Source: Achromobacter sp. Root83 (lineage in GTDB: Bacteria > Pseudomonadota > Gammaproteobacteria > Burkholderiales > Burkholderiaceae_B). From it: 64,000 bases of DNA. Shown here one piece after another: positions 8,711-18,430 of the stretch (position 1 is the stretch's first letter; each line of letters opens with the position of its first letter). The notes beneath the pieces are model-generated. The model saw only the letters and a list, made by a program, of their open reading frames with translations, was not told where the DNA came from and did not search any database. Both the position numbers and the translations under genes were made by a program. The stretch spans positions 403,755-467,754 of the forward strand of contig NZ_LMIU01000025.1 in NCBI RefSeq assembly GCF_001428845.1. Direction: 5' to 3'.

Positions 8711-10120
8711 ATGAATCGTGGCCTCCACGAACTGGCGAGTAGCATCAAGCGCAAAGTTGCTGCCCTGTTTGCGCCCGTTGAGCCCAAGCCCCATCGCTCG
8801 GGTCTTTTCCGCCGCACCATTCTCGTCACCGCAATTGGTCTGTTCGCAGGCGCCGCCGCTCTCGGCATGGTGCAGCAACCCGACCGCAGCGAACTCCCCG
8901 CCTCGCGCATCATCCAGAGCGTTCTGCCCCTGACCTCCGAGCAAGTCGAAGTCAGCAGCCCGAGCGCCGCGCCTTACATCAGCGAAACCCGCATCCGCGC
9001 CGGCGACACGCTGGCGGCGGTGTTGCAACGCCTGGAACTCGACGCGCCGAACCTGCAGACCTTCCTGACGCACGACGCCAGCGCCCGCAGCATCTACAAA
9101 CTGTATCCCGGGCGCTCGGTGCAGGCGGCGACGGACGAACAGGGCAAGCTGATCTGGCTGCGCTACATCCACACCCCCGGCAACGAGGCCGACGGCCAGG
9201 TCGTCACCCGCATGTTGCATGTCGCCCCCGCGGGCGACAGCTACAAGGCCGAGGAAGTCACCGAAAGCACCGACCGCCAGACGCGCGTCGCCGTGGGCAC
9301 CATCAAATCGTCGCTGTTCGGCGCCACCGACGGCGCGGGCATCCCGGATTCGGTCACCATGCAGATGGCCGACATCCTCAGCGCCAAGATCGACTTCCTG
9401 CGCGACCTGCGCCAGGGCGATCAATTCCGGGTCGTCTACGAAGTGCGCTCCCACGACGGCCGCTATGCCGGCGCCGGCCGCGTGCTGGCCCTGGAATTCA
9501 TCAACGGCGGCAAGACCTACAGCGCCGTCTGGTTCAGCCCCGACGAAAAGAGCGGTTCCTATTACGACTTCGACGGCACCAGCCTGCGCGGCGCGTTCCT
9601 GCGCACCGCCCTGAAGTTCAGCCGCATCAGCTCGACGTTCGGCATGCGCATGCACCCGATCCACAAGACCTGGACGGGACACAAGGGCGTGGATTACGCG
9701 GCGCCCTCGGGCACGCCGATCCACTCCACCGCGGACGGCACGGTTGAATTTTCCGGCTGGCAGAACGGCTACGGCAACGTGGTCATCGTGAAGCACCACG
9801 GCAAATACTCGACGCTGTACGCCCACCAGAGCCGTATCGCGGAAGGCATCACCAAGGGCTCCAAGATCTCGCAAGGCCAGTTGCTGGGCTATGTCGGTTC
9901 CACCGGATGGGCCACCGGCCCTCACCTGCATTACGAATTCCGCGTGGATAACCAGCCGATCGATCCGCTGTCGGTGGACCTGCCCGTGGCTCGCGCCCTG
10001 GAGCCCGCGGAAGTCCGCGCGTTCAACCAGGCCGTTACGCCCTACAAGCAGCAGATCCAGCTACTGACCGAATTCCAGCAGACCCTGCCCGACGCGCTGA
10101 CCAACGTGGCCAGCCGCTAA
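8711..10120 (+). CDS. M23-family murein endopeptidase (MepM-like)
   Basis: A 469-residue periplasmic, membrane-anchored peptidase predicted to cut peptidoglycan cross-links. Residues 34-54 form an N-terminal membrane anchor after a basic segment. A LysM/OapA-like middle region (ISETRIRAGDTLAAVLQRL) follows. The C-terminal LytM domain has zinc-ligand motifs HKGVDYAAPSGTPI and HLHYEF plus the conserved GNVVIVKHHGKYSTLYAHQSR. Its neighbour anmK recycles anhydromuropeptides, so the pair fits wall turnover. The ATG at 8711 lacks a strong Shine-Dalgarno. Confidence 0.92.
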   Translation: MNRGLHELASSIKRKVAALFAPVEPKPHRSGLFRRTILVTAIGLFAGAAALGMVQQPDRSELPASRIIQSVLPLTSEQVEVSSPSAAPYISETRIRAGDTLAAVLQRLELDAPNLQTFLTHDASARSIYKLYPGRSVQAATDEQGKLIWLRYIHTPGNEADGQVVTRMLHVAPAGDSYKAEEVTESTDRQTRVAVGTIKSSLFGATDGAGIPDSVTMQMADILSAKIDFLRDLRQGDQFRVVYEVRSHDGRYAGAGRVLALEFINGGKTYSAVWFSPDEKSGSYYDFDGTSLRGAFLRTALKFSRISSTFGMRMHPIHKTWTGHKGVDYAAPSGTPIHSTADGTVEFSGWQNGYGNVVIVKHHGKYSTLYAHQSRIAEGITKGSKISQGQLLGYVGSTGWATGPHLHYEFRVDNQPIDPLSVDLPVARALEPAEVRAFNQAVTPYKQQIQLLTEFQQTLPDALTNVASR

Positions 10121-10149
10121 CCCGGCCAGCCAACCCAACGTCCCCAAAG

Positions 10150-10190
10150 AGGCGGCCCGTGCAAATCTGCCCGGCCGCCTTTCTTCTTTC
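10150..10190 (+). terminator. hairpin after the M23 peptidase gene
   Basis: AGGCGGCC (10150-10157) pairs with GGCCGCCT (10173-10180) around a 15-nt loop, followed by TTCTTCTTTC. It ends about 20 bases before anmK, so anmK may rely on read-through or its own promoter. Confidence 0.65.
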
Positions 10191-10199
10191 GAGGCGCCC

Positions 10200-11333
10200 G
10201 TGAATTTCTCCACGCCCGCAGGGCACGCGAACCCAGACTTGTACATTGGACTGATGTCGGGGACCAGCGTCGACGGCGTCGACGGTGTGCTGGCGAGCCT
10301 GACCGACGGGCAGGCCCCGCAGGTTCTCGCCAGCGCCAGCCTGCCGATGCCCGAGAACCTGCGCCGGGAATTGCTGGCCCTGAACGAAGCGGGCGGTGAC
10401 GAGCTCGCGCGCGCGGCGCTGGCGGCCAACGCGCTGGCGCGCCTGTATGCCCAAGCTACCGCCGCCCTGCTCCAGGATGCCGGCATCGCGGCCAGTGCGG
10501 TGACCGCGATCGGCGCGCATGGCCAGACGGTCAGGCATCGTCCCGATAGCGGCTACACGGTGCAGCTCAACGCCCCCGCCTTGCTGGCCGAACTGACGGG
10601 CATCGATGTGGTGGCGGACTTCCGCAGCCGCGACGTGGCGGCCGGCGGCCAGGGCGCGCCCCTGGTGCCGCCCTTCCACGCGGCGGTCTTCGGCGCCCAG
10701 CACGGCCGCGCCGTGCTCAACCTGGGCGGCATCGCCAACGTGACCCTGCTTGCCCCCGGGCAAGCCATACGCGGTTTCGATACCGGCCCGGCCAACGTCT
10801 TCCTGGATGGGTGGTGCCAGCGCCACCTGGGACTCCCTTACGACGCGGACGGCCGCTGGGCGGCGACGGGCCAGGTGCTGGCGCCCCTGCTGGAACAATG
10901 GATCGCCAGCGAGCCGTGGTTCGGCCTGCCTCCCCCGAAGTCCACTGGCCGCGACCTGTTCAATATGCAGTGGCTGGACTCCCGGCTGGCCGCGTTCGAC
11001 GGTCCCAAGCCTCTGCCCCAGGACGTGCAGGCGACCTTGCAGCGGCTGACCGCCAGAACCGTGGCTAACGCCATCGACGGCGCCGCGGCGAACACACGCG
11101 AGGTCTTCGTCTGCGGCGGCGGCGCCCACAACGCGGGGCTCATGCGCGAACTTGCCTATTGCCTGCAGCGCCCCGTCCGCCCGACCGACGATCTGGGGGT
11201 ACCCGCCCAGCAGGTCGAGGCGTTGGCCTTCGCCTGGCTCGCGCAGGCTTTTGTACAGCGCAGGCAAGCCGGCCTGCCCGCCGTCACGGGCGCGCGCGGC
11301 GCCCGCATTCTCGGTGCGCTCTATCCGGCGTGA
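10200..11333 (+). CDS. anmK: AnmK: anhydro-N-acetylmuramic acid kinase
   Basis: A 377-residue cytosolic kinase. It opens the anhydro ring and phosphorylates anhydroMurNAc, feeding recycled wall sugar back to metabolism. Diagnostic motifs are YIGLMSGTSVDGVDG near the N-terminus, AIGAHGQTVRHRP, NLGGIANVT and VFVCGGGAHNAGLMREL. The start is GTG at 10200. It follows the M23 endopeptidase, and mpl, another recycling gene, lies 48 kb away in the same window. Confidence 0.95.
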   Translation: MNFSTPAGHANPDLYIGLMSGTSVDGVDGVLASLTDGQAPQVLASASLPMPENLRRELLALNEAGGDELARAALAANALARLYAQATAALLQDAGIAASAVTAIGAHGQTVRHRPDSGYTVQLNAPALLAELTGIDVVADFRSRDVAAGGQGAPLVPPFHAAVFGAQHGRAVLNLGGIANVTLLAPGQAIRGFDTGPANVFLDGWCQRHLGLPYDADGRWAATGQVLAPLLEQWIASEPWFGLPPPKSTGRDLFNMQWLDSRLAAFDGPKPLPQDVQATLQRLTARTVANAIDGAAANTREVFVCGGGAHNAGLMRELAYCLQRPVRPTDDLGVPAQQVEALAFAWLAQAFVQRRQAGLPAVTGARGARILGALYPA

Positions 11334-11374
11334 CGCCCAGGCGCGCGACTTGCCCAGCCGGCAGCCGCCAATGC

Positions 11375-11406
11375 AAAAAGCCCTTCGGCGTGCCGAAGGG
11401 CTTTTT
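11375..11406. terminator. bidirectional intrinsic terminator between anmK and erpA
   Basis: AAAAAGCCCTTCGGC (11375-11389) and GCCGAAGGGCTTTTT (11392-11406) are perfectly complementary. Both strands end with a T-run, so it can serve both convergent genes. Confidence 0.93.
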
Positions 11407-11423
11407 CTTTCCTGCCCGGCGCT

Positions 11424-11795
11424 TTACACCGAGAACGAGGAACCGCAGCCGCAGGTGGTGCTGGCGTTGGGATTGCGGATGACGAACTGCGCGCCTTCCA
11501 GGTCTTCCTTGTAGTCGATCTCTGCGCCGACCAGGTACTGGAAGCTCATGGGGTCGACCAGCAGTTGCACGCCGTCCTTGTCCAGCACGGTGTCGTCCTC
11601 GTTCACGACTTCGTCGAACGTGAAGCCGTACTGGAAGCCCGAACAGCCGCCGCCTTGAACAAAGACGCGCAGCTTCAGCTCCGGGTTGCCTTCTTCGGCC
11701 AACAGGTCTTTCACTTTGGCGGCAGCCGAGTCGGTAAATACCAGAGGGACAGGCGGGGCGGCCTGGAGGTCGACGGTTTCGGTCACTGCATTCAT
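11424..11795 (-). CDS. erpA: ErpA: A-type iron-sulfur cluster carrier
   Basis: A 123-residue A-type carrier that delivers Fe-S clusters to apo-proteins. The three ligand cysteines are C51 ([13 protein letters not shown]), C115 and C117 ([11 protein letters not shown]). The N-terminal extension of about 18 residues is typical of ErpA-like proteins in betaproteobacteria. It lies downstream of the DUF6776-like gene on the same strand, with an 86-base gap. Confidence 0.94.
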   Translation of the reverse strand: MNAVTETVDLQAAPPVPLVFTDSAAAKVKDLLAEEGNPELKLRVFVQGGGCSGFQYGFTFDEVVNEDDTVLDKDGVQLLVDPMSFQYLVGAEIDYKEDLEGAQFVIRNPNASTTCGCGSSFSV

Positions 11796-11881
11796 GGTTC
11801 ACTCCTGGCCGATTCGGCCATATTTCAGTGAGCGGCGTCGCCGCTCGTATGGTGTCACTATAGCGCAGGGCTTGACCAGAC

Positions 11882-12628
11882 TCAAAGTTCCAGTTTGACG
11901 CTGCGGGAAGCCCGGACGGTTTCACCCTCCAGGACGCTGATGGTCACGCTTTCGGGGACAAATCCCTCGGGCACGGCCAGGATGCCCTGGCTGCGCTGAT
12001 ACTGATCGAACTGCAGGGCCAGGGACGCCGCGGCGATGTTGTCGCCGGTGGCCGTGACCGGGCCGGATTCTGCCTTGACCTGCATCGGGGCCAGGTCCAC
12101 CGTCACGGTTTCGCCTTTCAGGATGCCCGTGGCCTGGAACCGCAGCGCGCCCGCGAACGGCGTGCCGCCATTGCGGCCGCTGCGCATCAGCAGCACCTTG
12201 TAGCGCAGTCCGCCGCCCTCTCGGTCGATTTGCACGCCCCGGATGTCGACGGAGCCCTCGGGCCCCGGGGGCAGCAGTTGCTCATAGAAGGCCAATTGGT
12301 CCCGGACCCGCCCGACTTCGGCCTGCGCGGCGTGGAGCTGGGCCTCGAGTTCCTGGCGCGCCGAGCGCTCGATGACCAGTTCGCCATCGGCGGTATCGAG
12401 CTGGCCGCGCGTATACCGCAGTTGCGTGGCCTGCTGACGCATGGTGTCTTCCTGTTCCTCGGCCTGGCGGGCGCTGATCACGACGGCGTCTTGCGGGCGA
12501 TAGAGCTTGCGCGCATGGAAGAATCCCGCCGCCCCACCCAGCAAGACGCCCAGCAACATCGCCGCGCACAAGCGCACCAGGCCGTTGCGGGCCAGGCGTG
12601 GCGGGGAATAGGAGGGATCTGCTGGCAT
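11882..12628 (-). CDS. DUF6776-like single-pass membrane protein with coiled coil
   Basis: A 248-residue protein of unknown function. A single transmembrane helix lies near residues 18-37 (LCAAMLLGVLLGGAAGFF). It is followed by a heptad-rich coiled coil (about residues 50-115, EEQEDTMRQQATQLRYTRGQ) and a beta-rich C-terminal domain probably in the periplasm. It sits between argC and erpA. I place it in DUF6776 from that architecture and context, not from a search. The start is uncertain: a TTG at 12667, four bases after argC, is an alternative to the ATG at 12628. Confidence 0.75.
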   Translation of the reverse strand: MPADPSYSPPRLARNGLVRLCAAMLLGVLLGGAAGFFHARKLYRPQDAVVISARQAEEQEDTMRQQATQLRYTRGQLDTADGELVIERSARQELEAQLHAAQAEVGRVRDQLAFYEQLLPPGPEGSVDIRGVQIDREGGGLRYKVLLMRSGRNGGTPFAGALRFQATGILKGETVTVDLAPMQVKAESGPVTATGDNIAAASLALQFDQYQRSQGILAVPEGFVPESVTISVLEGETVRASRSVKLEL

Positions 12629-12671
12629 GGAGGCGCGGGCCGGCGGCCCGGAGCCCCGGGCCGCCAAGGCC

Positions 12672-13736
12672 TTACGGCAGAATCGCGACCTGGTCGAGGC
12701 CCATGGATTCGGGGATGCCGAACATCAGGTTCATGTTTTGCACCGCCTGGCCGGCAGCGCCCTTGACCAGGTTGTCCTGCACGACCATGACGATAAGCTG
12801 GTCGCCATTGCCCGGGCGGCTGAGCGCGATGCGCAGCGTGTTCGATGCGCGCACCGAACGGGTTTCGGGCAGGCTGCCGGCGGGCATGACGTCCACGAAG
12901 GGCTCGTCAGCGTAGCGTTGCTCGAACAGCGCCTGGAAGTCGGTATCGCGCGCTTCCGGCAGGATGCGGGCGTAGATGGTGGAGAACATGCCGCGGATCA
13001 TCGGCACCAGATGGGGCACGAAGGTGAGCCCGACCTTGCCGCCGGCGATTTTTTCCAGCTGGGCGACGATTTCCGGATGGTGGCGGTGGCCCGCCACGCC
13101 GTAGGCCTTGAAGTTGTCGGAGGCTTCCGAGAACAGCGAACCCACTTCCGCCTTGCGGCCGGCGCCCGACACACCCGACTTGCAGTCGGCGATCAGGGTT
13201 TGCGCATCGACCAGCGACTTGCCGCCTTCCAGCAAGGGGGCCAGGCCCAGCAGCACGGTGGTGGGGTAGCAGCCGGGATTGCCGATGACCCGCGCCTTGG
13301 AGATGGCCTCGCGGTTCAGCTCCACCAGCCCATATTGGGACTCGGCGAGGATGTCAGGGCAGGTGTGGGGAATCTTGTACCAGCGCTCGAAGGTGGGAAT
13401 GTCCTGCAAGCGAAAGTCAGCGGCCAGATCGATGACGCGGGTGCCCGCGGCGATCAGTTCCTGGGCCTGCGCCATGGCCACGCCATGCGGCGTCGCAAAG
13501 AACACGACATCGCAATCCGTCAGCGAGGCCTTTTCCGGGGCGGAGAACGCGAGCTTCACACGGCCGCGCAGGTTCGGGTACATGTCGGCGACGGGCAGGC
13601 CGTCTTCTTTGCGCGACGTGATGGCGGTCAATTCCACGTTGGGGTGCTGCGACAGCAAGCGCAGCAGCTCGACGCCGGTATAGCCGGTGCCGCCGACGAT
13701 GCCAACCTTGATGCGGGTGTTCGATGCTTGGGCCAT
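12672..13736 (-). CDS. argC: ArgC: N-acetyl-gamma-glutamyl-phosphate reductase
   Basis: A 354-residue NADPH-dependent reductase, third step of arginine synthesis. The Rossmann start is [18 protein letters not shown], and the catalytic cysteine is C156 in [15 protein letters not shown] later conserved block is HRHHPEI. It lies 195 bases downstream of the rpsI terminator region and is transcribed toward the DUF6776-like gene. Confidence 0.96.
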   Translation of the reverse strand: MAQASNTRIKVGIVGGTGYTGVELLRLLSQHPNVELTAITSRKEDGLPVADMYPNLRGRVKLAFSAPEKASLTDCDVVFFATPHGVAMAQAQELIAAGTRVIDLAADFRLQDIPTFERWYKIPHTCPDILAESQYGLVELNREAISKARVIGNPGCYPTTVLLGLAPLLEGGKSLVDAQTLIADCKSGVSGAGRKAEVGSLFSEASDNFKAYGVAGHRHHPEIVAQLEKIAGGKVGLTFVPHLVPMIRGMFSTIYARILPEARDTDFQALFEQRYADEPFVDVMPAGSLPETRSVRASNTLRIALSRPGNGDQLIVMVVQDNLVKGAAGQAVQNMNLMFGIPESMGLDQVAILP

Positions 13737-13891
13737 GATGTGTGCTCTTCGGAGAACGAGGATCGATTGTATCGCTCGGGAAACAAGGTGTTGCGCCGGC
13801 GTGCTGGAAACAGCACTGCAATCCTTCTTTCCGACCGGATGGAGTGCGCGGAGTTCCGCGCGCGGGACGGCAGCGACCGCGCTTGCCGCCC

Positions 13892-13923
13892 AAAAACAAA
13901 AAGCCCGCCGAAGCGGGCTTTTT
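13892..13923 (-). terminator. intrinsic terminator of rplM-rpsI
   Basis: AAAAAGCCCGC (13898-13908) and GCGGGCTTTTT (13913-13923) form an 11-bp stem with a CGAA loop. The minus-strand transcript continues into TTTTTGTTTTTG. The hairpin starts nine bases after the rpsI stop. Confidence 0.93.
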
Positions 13924-13931
13924 GCAGGACA

Positions 13932-14324
13932 TTAACGCTTGCTGAACTGCTTGCGCCGACGTGCCTTGCGGAAGCCGACCTTCTTGCGTTCGACTTCGCG
14001 GGCATCGCGGGTCACAAAGCCAGCTTGCGACAGCGAGGGCTTCAGCGTGGCGTCGTAGTCGATCAGGGCACGCGTGATGCCGTGACGGATTGCGCCGGCT
14101 TGGCCGGTTTCGCCGCCGCCGTGCACGTTGACTTTGATGTCAAACGATTCCAGGTGGCCGGTCAGTTCCAGCGGCTGGCGCACGACCATACGGCCGGTTT
14201 CACGAGCGAAGAACTCGTCGACGGGCTTGCCGTTGACGACGATCTTACCCGTACCCTTCTTGATGAAAACGCGAGCCACCGAAGTTTTGCGACGGCCGGT
14301 TCCGTAATTCCAGTTACCGATCAT
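13932..14324 (-). CDS. rpsI: 30S ribosomal protein S9
   Basis: A 130-residue ribosomal protein of the 30S head. Typical segments are [41 protein letters not shown] and the basic C-terminal tail [14 protein letters not shown], which reaches the P site. It follows rplM by nine bases in the usual two-gene operon. Confidence 0.98.
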   Translation of the reverse strand: MIGNWNYGTGRRKTSVARVFIKKGTGKIVVNGKPVDEFFARETGRMVVRQPLELTGHLESFDIKVNVHGGGETGQAGAIRHGITRALIDYDATLKPSLSQAGFVTRDAREVERKKVGFRKARRRKQFSKR

Positions 14325-14333
14325 GGCGTTTCC

Positions 14334-14762
14334 TTAGAGATCCAGCGTCTTGGGCTGCTGGGCGGTGTGCGGGTGCTCGGCACCGGCATAGACCTTCAGC
14401 TTCTTGATCATGGCGTAGCCCAGAGGACCCTTGGGCAGCATGCCCTTGACGGCCTTCTGAATGGCACGGCCGGGAAAACGCTCTTGCATTTTCTCGAAGT
14501 TCGTTTCACGGATACCGCCCGGGTACGTCGTGTGGCGGAAGTACTTCTTGTCCTTCGCCTTGGCACCGGTAACAACGATATCGGACGCGTTGATGATGAC
14601 GATGTAGTCACCGGTATCAACGTGAGGCGTGAATTCAGGTTTGTGCTTGCCACGCAGACGACGTGCGACTTCGCTGGCCACACGACCGAGGACTTTGCCC
14701 TTGGCGTCGATCACAAACCAGTCACGTTGGACTTCATGCGGCTTGGCCACAAAGGTCTTCAT
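14334..14762 (-). CDS. rplM: 50S ribosomal protein L13
   Basis: A 142-residue ribosomal protein of the large subunit, the first gene of the rplM-rpsI operon. Conserved blocks include [37 protein letters not shown] and [12 protein letters not shown]. Length and order match the family. Confidence 0.98.
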   Translation of the reverse strand: MKTFVAKPHEVQRDWFVIDAKGKVLGRVASEVARRLRGKHKPEFTPHVDTGDYIVIINASDIVVTGAKAKDKKYFRHTTYPGGIRETNFEKMQERFPGRAIQKAVKGMLPKGPLGYAMIKKLKVYAGAEHPHTAQQPKTLDL

Positions 14763-15025
14763 GATGGTTCCTAAGAATAAAAATTTGCTTCTGGCCAGAC
14801 CATCTGACCAGTGTTCTTTCCCAAACTAGACCGAAAGCGCCCATGATTTTCTGAATAATCGCTTCATTTCTGAAGACCACTTCCAAAAAGCCTTGAGTTT
14901 TCAAGTCCCTATCGACTCCCGCCTAAGCGTTATTAACCCGCCCGTGCAATAGCCAAAATGAGGGAAAGCCTGAAATTCTAACACGGTTGCTCAAAAAATG
15001 GGCAAGCGGCAAGAATTCAGGCAGT
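14763..15025. other. rplM upstream region, no gene seen
   Basis: This gap between rplM and livF is less GC-rich than its surroundings and holds no reading frame of interest. It contains the predicted rplM promoter. It also leaves an untranslated leader of about 200 bases, in which I recognise no known regulatory RNA. Confidence 0.5.
14975..15005 (-). promoter_or_regulatory. candidate promoter of rplM-rpsI
   Basis: On the minus strand TAGAAT (14980-14975) is preceded by TGT, forming an extended -10 (TGTTAGAAT). A -35-like TTGCCC lies at 15005-15000, with 19-base spacing. The extended -10 compensates for the long spacer. It has not been checked against transcript data. Confidence 0.5.
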
Positions 15026-15057
15026 GTGCGGCCGCCACTCGGGCGTGGCGGCCGCAC
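15026..15057 (-). terminator. 13-bp GC-rich hairpin after livF
   Basis: GTGCGGCCGCCAC (15026-15038) pairs perfectly with GTGGCGGCCGCAC (15045-15057) around TCGGGC. It lies 32 bases beyond the livF stop. No U-tract follows on the minus strand, so it may act with Rho or as a 3'-end stabiliser. Confidence 0.6.
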
Positions 15058-15089
15058 GCGTTCAAGAAGGGACGCATGCCCCCGGGCGA

Positions 15090-15800
15090 TCAGGCGCCCA
15101 GGTAGGCTTCCAGCACGCGCGGATGGCCCAGCAGCTCGCGGCCCGAACCGGTCAGCGCCATGGCGCCGTTCTCAAGCACATAGCCGCGCTGGGCGATCTT
15201 CAGCGCCTGGCGCACGTTCTGCTCGACCAGGAACAGCGTCAGGCCGTCGGCGTTGATGGCGCGCAGCGAGCGGAAGATCTCCTGGACCACGATCGGGGCC
15301 AGACCCATGGACGGCTCGTCCAGCAGCAACAGGCGGGGCTTTGCCATCAAGGCGCGGCCAATGGCAAGCATCTGCTGCTCGCCGCCGGACAGGTTGCCGG
15401 CGGTGCCTGTGATCCGTTCCTTCAGGCGCGGGAACAGGTTGAACACGTACTCCAGGTCCGAGCTGACGTTCTTCAGGCCACGGCGGTAAGCGCCCAGTTC
15501 CAGGTTCTCGAGCACCGTCATGGTGGTCAGGATGGCCCGGCCTTCCGGCACCTGCACGATGCCGCGCGCCACCAGCTTGTGCGGCGCCAGGTTGGTGATG
15601 TCTTCGCCTTCGAACAGGATGCGGCCGCGCGCCTTGGGCAGCAGGCCCGACAGGGCCAGCAGCGTGGTCGACTTGCCGGCGCCGTTGGCGCCCACCAGGG
15701 CGGTGATTTCGTTGGCGTTCAGATCCAGGTCGATGCCGCGCACGGCTTCGATATGGCCGTAGTTGACCTCGAGTCCGCGGACTTCCAGCATGACTGTCAT
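15090..15800 (-). CDS. livF: LivF-type ATPase of a branched-chain amino-acid ABC transporter
   Basis: A 236-residue cytoplasmic ATPase of a HAAT-type importer. Walker A is GANGAGKST, the signature is LSGGEQQMLAIGRAL, and Walker B is RLLLLDEPSMGL. The short length and the ALENGAMALTGSGREL-like C-terminus are typical of LivF. It is the last gene of livKHMGF, and its ATG overlaps the livG stop by four bases, implying translational coupling. Confidence 0.95.
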   Translation of the reverse strand: MTVMLEVRGLEVNYGHIEAVRGIDLDLNANEITALVGANGAGKSTTLLALSGLLPKARGRILFEGEDITNLAPHKLVARGIVQVPEGRAILTTMTVLENLELGAYRRGLKNVSSDLEYVFNLFPRLKERITGTAGNLSGGEQQMLAIGRALMAKPRLLLLDEPSMGLAPIVVQEIFRSLRAINADGLTLFLVEQNVRQALKIAQRGYVLENGAMALTGSGRELLGHPRVLEAYLGA

Positions 15801-16585
15801 TGTGCGGCCTCCGCTTGTTCGGTGTCTTCGTCGTCTTCGCGGCCCAGGTAGGCTTCGATGACCTGCTCATTGTTGCGGATCTCTTCGGGGCCGCCGCAGG
15901 CGATGATCTTGCCGAAGTTCAGCACCGCGATGCGCTCGCACAAGCCCATGACGAAGCGCATGTCGTGCTCGATCATCAGGATGGTGTAGCCGCGGTCGCG
16001 GATCGCCAGGATCTCGCGCATGAGTTCGGCGCGTTCGCCGGTGTTCATGCCGGCGACGGGCTCGTCCAGCAGCAGCAGCTTGGGCTCGGTGGCCAGCGCG
16101 CGCGCCAGCTCCAGGCGGCGCTGTTCGCCGTAGGACAGGTTGTCGGCCAGGTCATTGGCCTTGTGATCCAGGCGCATCCACGTCAGCAGTTCGTGGGCGC
16201 GCTCGCGGGCGCGCTGCTCGTGCTCGCGGTAACCCGGCAGGCCCAGCAGCAGGCTGGGGAAGCCGTAGTTCATGTGGCGGTAGGCGCCCACCACCACGTT
16301 TTCCAGCAGCGTCATCTCTTTGAAGAGACGGATGTTCTGGAACGTGCGGGCGATGCCCATGCGCGTGATGCTGTGCGGCTTCTTGCGCAGGACGCTTTCG
16401 CCCTGGAAGGTGATCGTGCCGCCGCTGGGCGGCAACAGGCCCGTGATCAGGTTGAACACCGTGGTCTTGCCGGCGCCGTTGGGGCCGATCAAGCCGAAGA
16501 TGGCGCCTTCGGGTACCGACAGGCTGACGTCATGCAGCACATGCAGGCCGCCAAAGCTCTTGGAGACGGAGGACAGCTCAAGCAT
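15797..16585 (-). CDS. livG: LivG-type ATPase of a branched-chain amino-acid ABC transporter
   Basis: A 262-residue ATPase partner of LivF. Walker A is GPNGAGKTT, the signature is LSYGEQRRLELARAL and Walker B is LLLLDEPVAGM. The LivG-specific insertion around GIARTFQNIRLFKEMTLLENV is present. The start MLELSSVSKSF at 16585 is supported by AAGGAGG at 16594-16600 and overlaps the livM end by eight bases. The acidic C-terminal tail (EDDEDTEQ) is a little unusual. Confidence 0.95.
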   Translation of the reverse strand: MLELSSVSKSFGGLHVLHDVSLSVPEGAIFGLIGPNGAGKTTVFNLITGLLPPSGGTITFQGESVLRKKPHSITRMGIARTFQNIRLFKEMTLLENVVVGAYRHMNYGFPSLLLGLPGYREHEQRARERAHELLTWMRLDHKANDLADNLSYGEQRRLELARALATEPKLLLLDEPVAGMNTGERAELMREILAIRDRGYTILMIEHDMRFVMGLCERIAVLNFGKIIACGGPEEIRNNEQVIEAYLGREDDEDTEQAEAAQ

Positions 16586-17453
16586 GGCGCTTGCCTCCTT
16601 GACGGCCTTGGCGCATCCAGCGCTTGAAGCGCGCCGGATCCCAGATGCCTTGCGGCAGGAACAACACAATCACCACCAGAATCACTCCGTTCGCGATCAG
16701 GCGCAGATCCGCGAATCCGCGCAGCAGTTCGGGCAGCACCGTAATGATGAAGCTGCCCAGCACGGGACCGGCCAGGCCGCCGATGCCGCCCAGGATGGCC
16801 ATGGTCAGGATTTCGACGCCGCGGTCGAAACCGTATTCGTTGGGGCCGATGAAGAAGGTCAGGTGCGCGTTCAATGCGCCGGCCAGGCCGGCGATCATCG
16901 CGCCGGCGACAAACGCCAGCATCTTGTTGGCGCGCACGTCGATACCCATCAAGCCCGCCGCCGTCTCGTCGCCGCGGATGGCGTCGAACGAGCGGCCGAT
17001 CTTGGACGCGCGCACGCGCCACAGCACGAACAGCACAATGACCACCGCCAGCACCACATGCCACCACTGCGTGAGCTGCGGAATGCCGTTCAGGCCCAGC
17101 GCGCCGCCGGTGATCGACTCGGTATTCAGGATGGTCACGCGGACCACTTCGCCGAAGCCCAGCGTGGCCATGGCAAGGTAGACCCCTGACAGCCGCAAGG
17201 TTGGCAAGCCGATCAGCGCGGCCACCAGCGCGGGCGCTGCCATGCCCCCGGCCAGCGCCACCGTGAACGGCGCGTCGTAGTTCATGGTGAGCAGCGCGGC
17301 GGCGTACGCCCCGATGCCCATGAAGGCGGCGTTGGCCATGGCGAGCATGCCGCAAGCCAGGGTCAGCCAGATGGAGAGGGCCAGCAATGCGTTGGTGCCC
17401 AGCGTCAGCACCAGGTTGCCATAGATGGCCCAGAAGTTTTCGAATCCGCTCAT
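16578..17453 (-). CDS. livM: LivM-type permease
   Basis: A 291-residue inner-membrane permease with about 8-9 hydrophobic segments. The LivM signature region LRLSGVYLAMATLGFGEVVRV lies near residues 85-105. The cytoplasmic EAA-like loop contains SFDAIRGDETAAGLMGIDVRANKMLAF, which contacts the ATPases. It lies three bases from livH and overlaps livG. Confidence 0.95.
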   Translation of the reverse strand: MSGFENFWAIYGNLVLTLGTNALLALSIWLTLACGMLAMANAAFMGIGAYAAALLTMNYDAPFTVALAGGMAAPALVAALIGLPTLRLSGVYLAMATLGFGEVVRVTILNTESITGGALGLNGIPQLTQWWHVVLAVVIVLFVLWRVRASKIGRSFDAIRGDETAAGLMGIDVRANKMLAFVAGAMIAGLAGALNAHLTFFIGPNEYGFDRGVEILTMAILGGIGGLAGPVLGSFIITVLPELLRGFADLRLIANGVILVVIVLFLPQGIWDPARFKRWMRQGRQGGKRHA

Positions 17454-17456
17454 ACT

Positions 17457-18338
17457 TTAAGCCTTGCGTTGAACCACTTTGCCGAACAGACCTTGCGGGC
17501 GCACCAGCAGGATCAGGAACAGCAGGCCGAAAGCCACCGCGTCGCGCATGGTGGAGCCGATGTAAGCCACGGACAGCACCTCGGCGAAGCCCAGGAAGAG
17601 ACCGCCCAGCATGGCGCCGCGGATGTCCCCCATGCCGCCCAGGATGATGACCGCGATGCCCTTGTGCAGCATCGGCTGGCCCATCAGCGGGAACAGCGCG
17701 TTCGAGTACAGCCCGATCAGCACGCCGGCCACGCCACCCAGGGCGGCGGCGGCGAACGAGGTGGTGACGAAGAGCTTTTCGACGTTGATGCCCAGCAGCC
17801 AGGCGGCCTTGGGCGATTCCGCGATGGCGCGCAGCGCGCGGCCGAACTGCGTGCGGCGCATGACGTACATCAGTACGGCCATCAGCGCGAACGACAGGAA
17901 GATGATCCCCAGCTCGATGACGGTCAGGTGCAGGCCGGCGATCTCGATCACTTCCTCGGGCACGGTGCCGTGCGGGAAGCGCAGGTTGCTGGCGCCGAAG
18001 ATGCCTTGGGCGCCATTATTCAGGATGATGCCCACGCCAATCGTGGCGATCATGGGAATCAAGTGCGGCGCGTTGCGCTTGCGCAGCGGCTTGAGCACCA
18101 GGTAGTCGATGATGACCCCGGTAAAGCCGGCGACGAAGAACGCGACCATCAGCGCACCCCACAGGGGCAGGCCGAATTGCTGTACGACGAACAGTGCCGC
18201 GTAGGCGCCAACCATGAATACGGCGCCGTGCGCCAGGTTGATCACCCCGAGCACGCCGAAGATCAGCGTGAAGCCCAGCGCGAACAGTGCATACACACAG
18301 CCCAGCGACAAGGCATTGACGAATTGTTGTTCGAACAT
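17457..18338 (-). CDS. livH: LivH-type permease
   Basis: A 293-residue inner-membrane permease. Characteristic sequences are GCVYALFALGFTLIFGVLGVINLAHGAV and the cytoplasmic loop RALRAIAESPKAAWLLGINVEKL. The start MFEQQFVNAL at 18338 is chosen because GGAAAG lies about eight bases before it. Eleven further in-frame residues upstream lack family character. It is separated from livK by a terminator-like hairpin. Confidence 0.95.
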   Translation of the reverse strand: MFEQQFVNALSLGCVYALFALGFTLIFGVLGVINLAHGAVFMVGAYAALFVVQQFGLPLWGALMVAFFVAGFTGVIIDYLVLKPLRKRNAPHLIPMIATIGVGIILNNGAQGIFGASNLRFPHGTVPEEVIEIAGLHLTVIELGIIFLSFALMAVLMYVMRRTQFGRALRAIAESPKAAWLLGINVEKLFVTTSFAAAALGGVAGVLIGLYSNALFPLMGQPMLHKGIAVIILGGMGDIRGAMLGGLFLGFAEVLSVAYIGSTMRDAVAFGLLFLILLVRPQGLFGKVVQRKA

Positions 18339-18430
18339 GATGGGACTTTCCAGATCTATGAGGGCCTCCACGCGCCCGCTGCGTGGCCCGGCTTCCCCGT
18401 ATGGGGGCTTATTTTATTGGGATGGCCCTA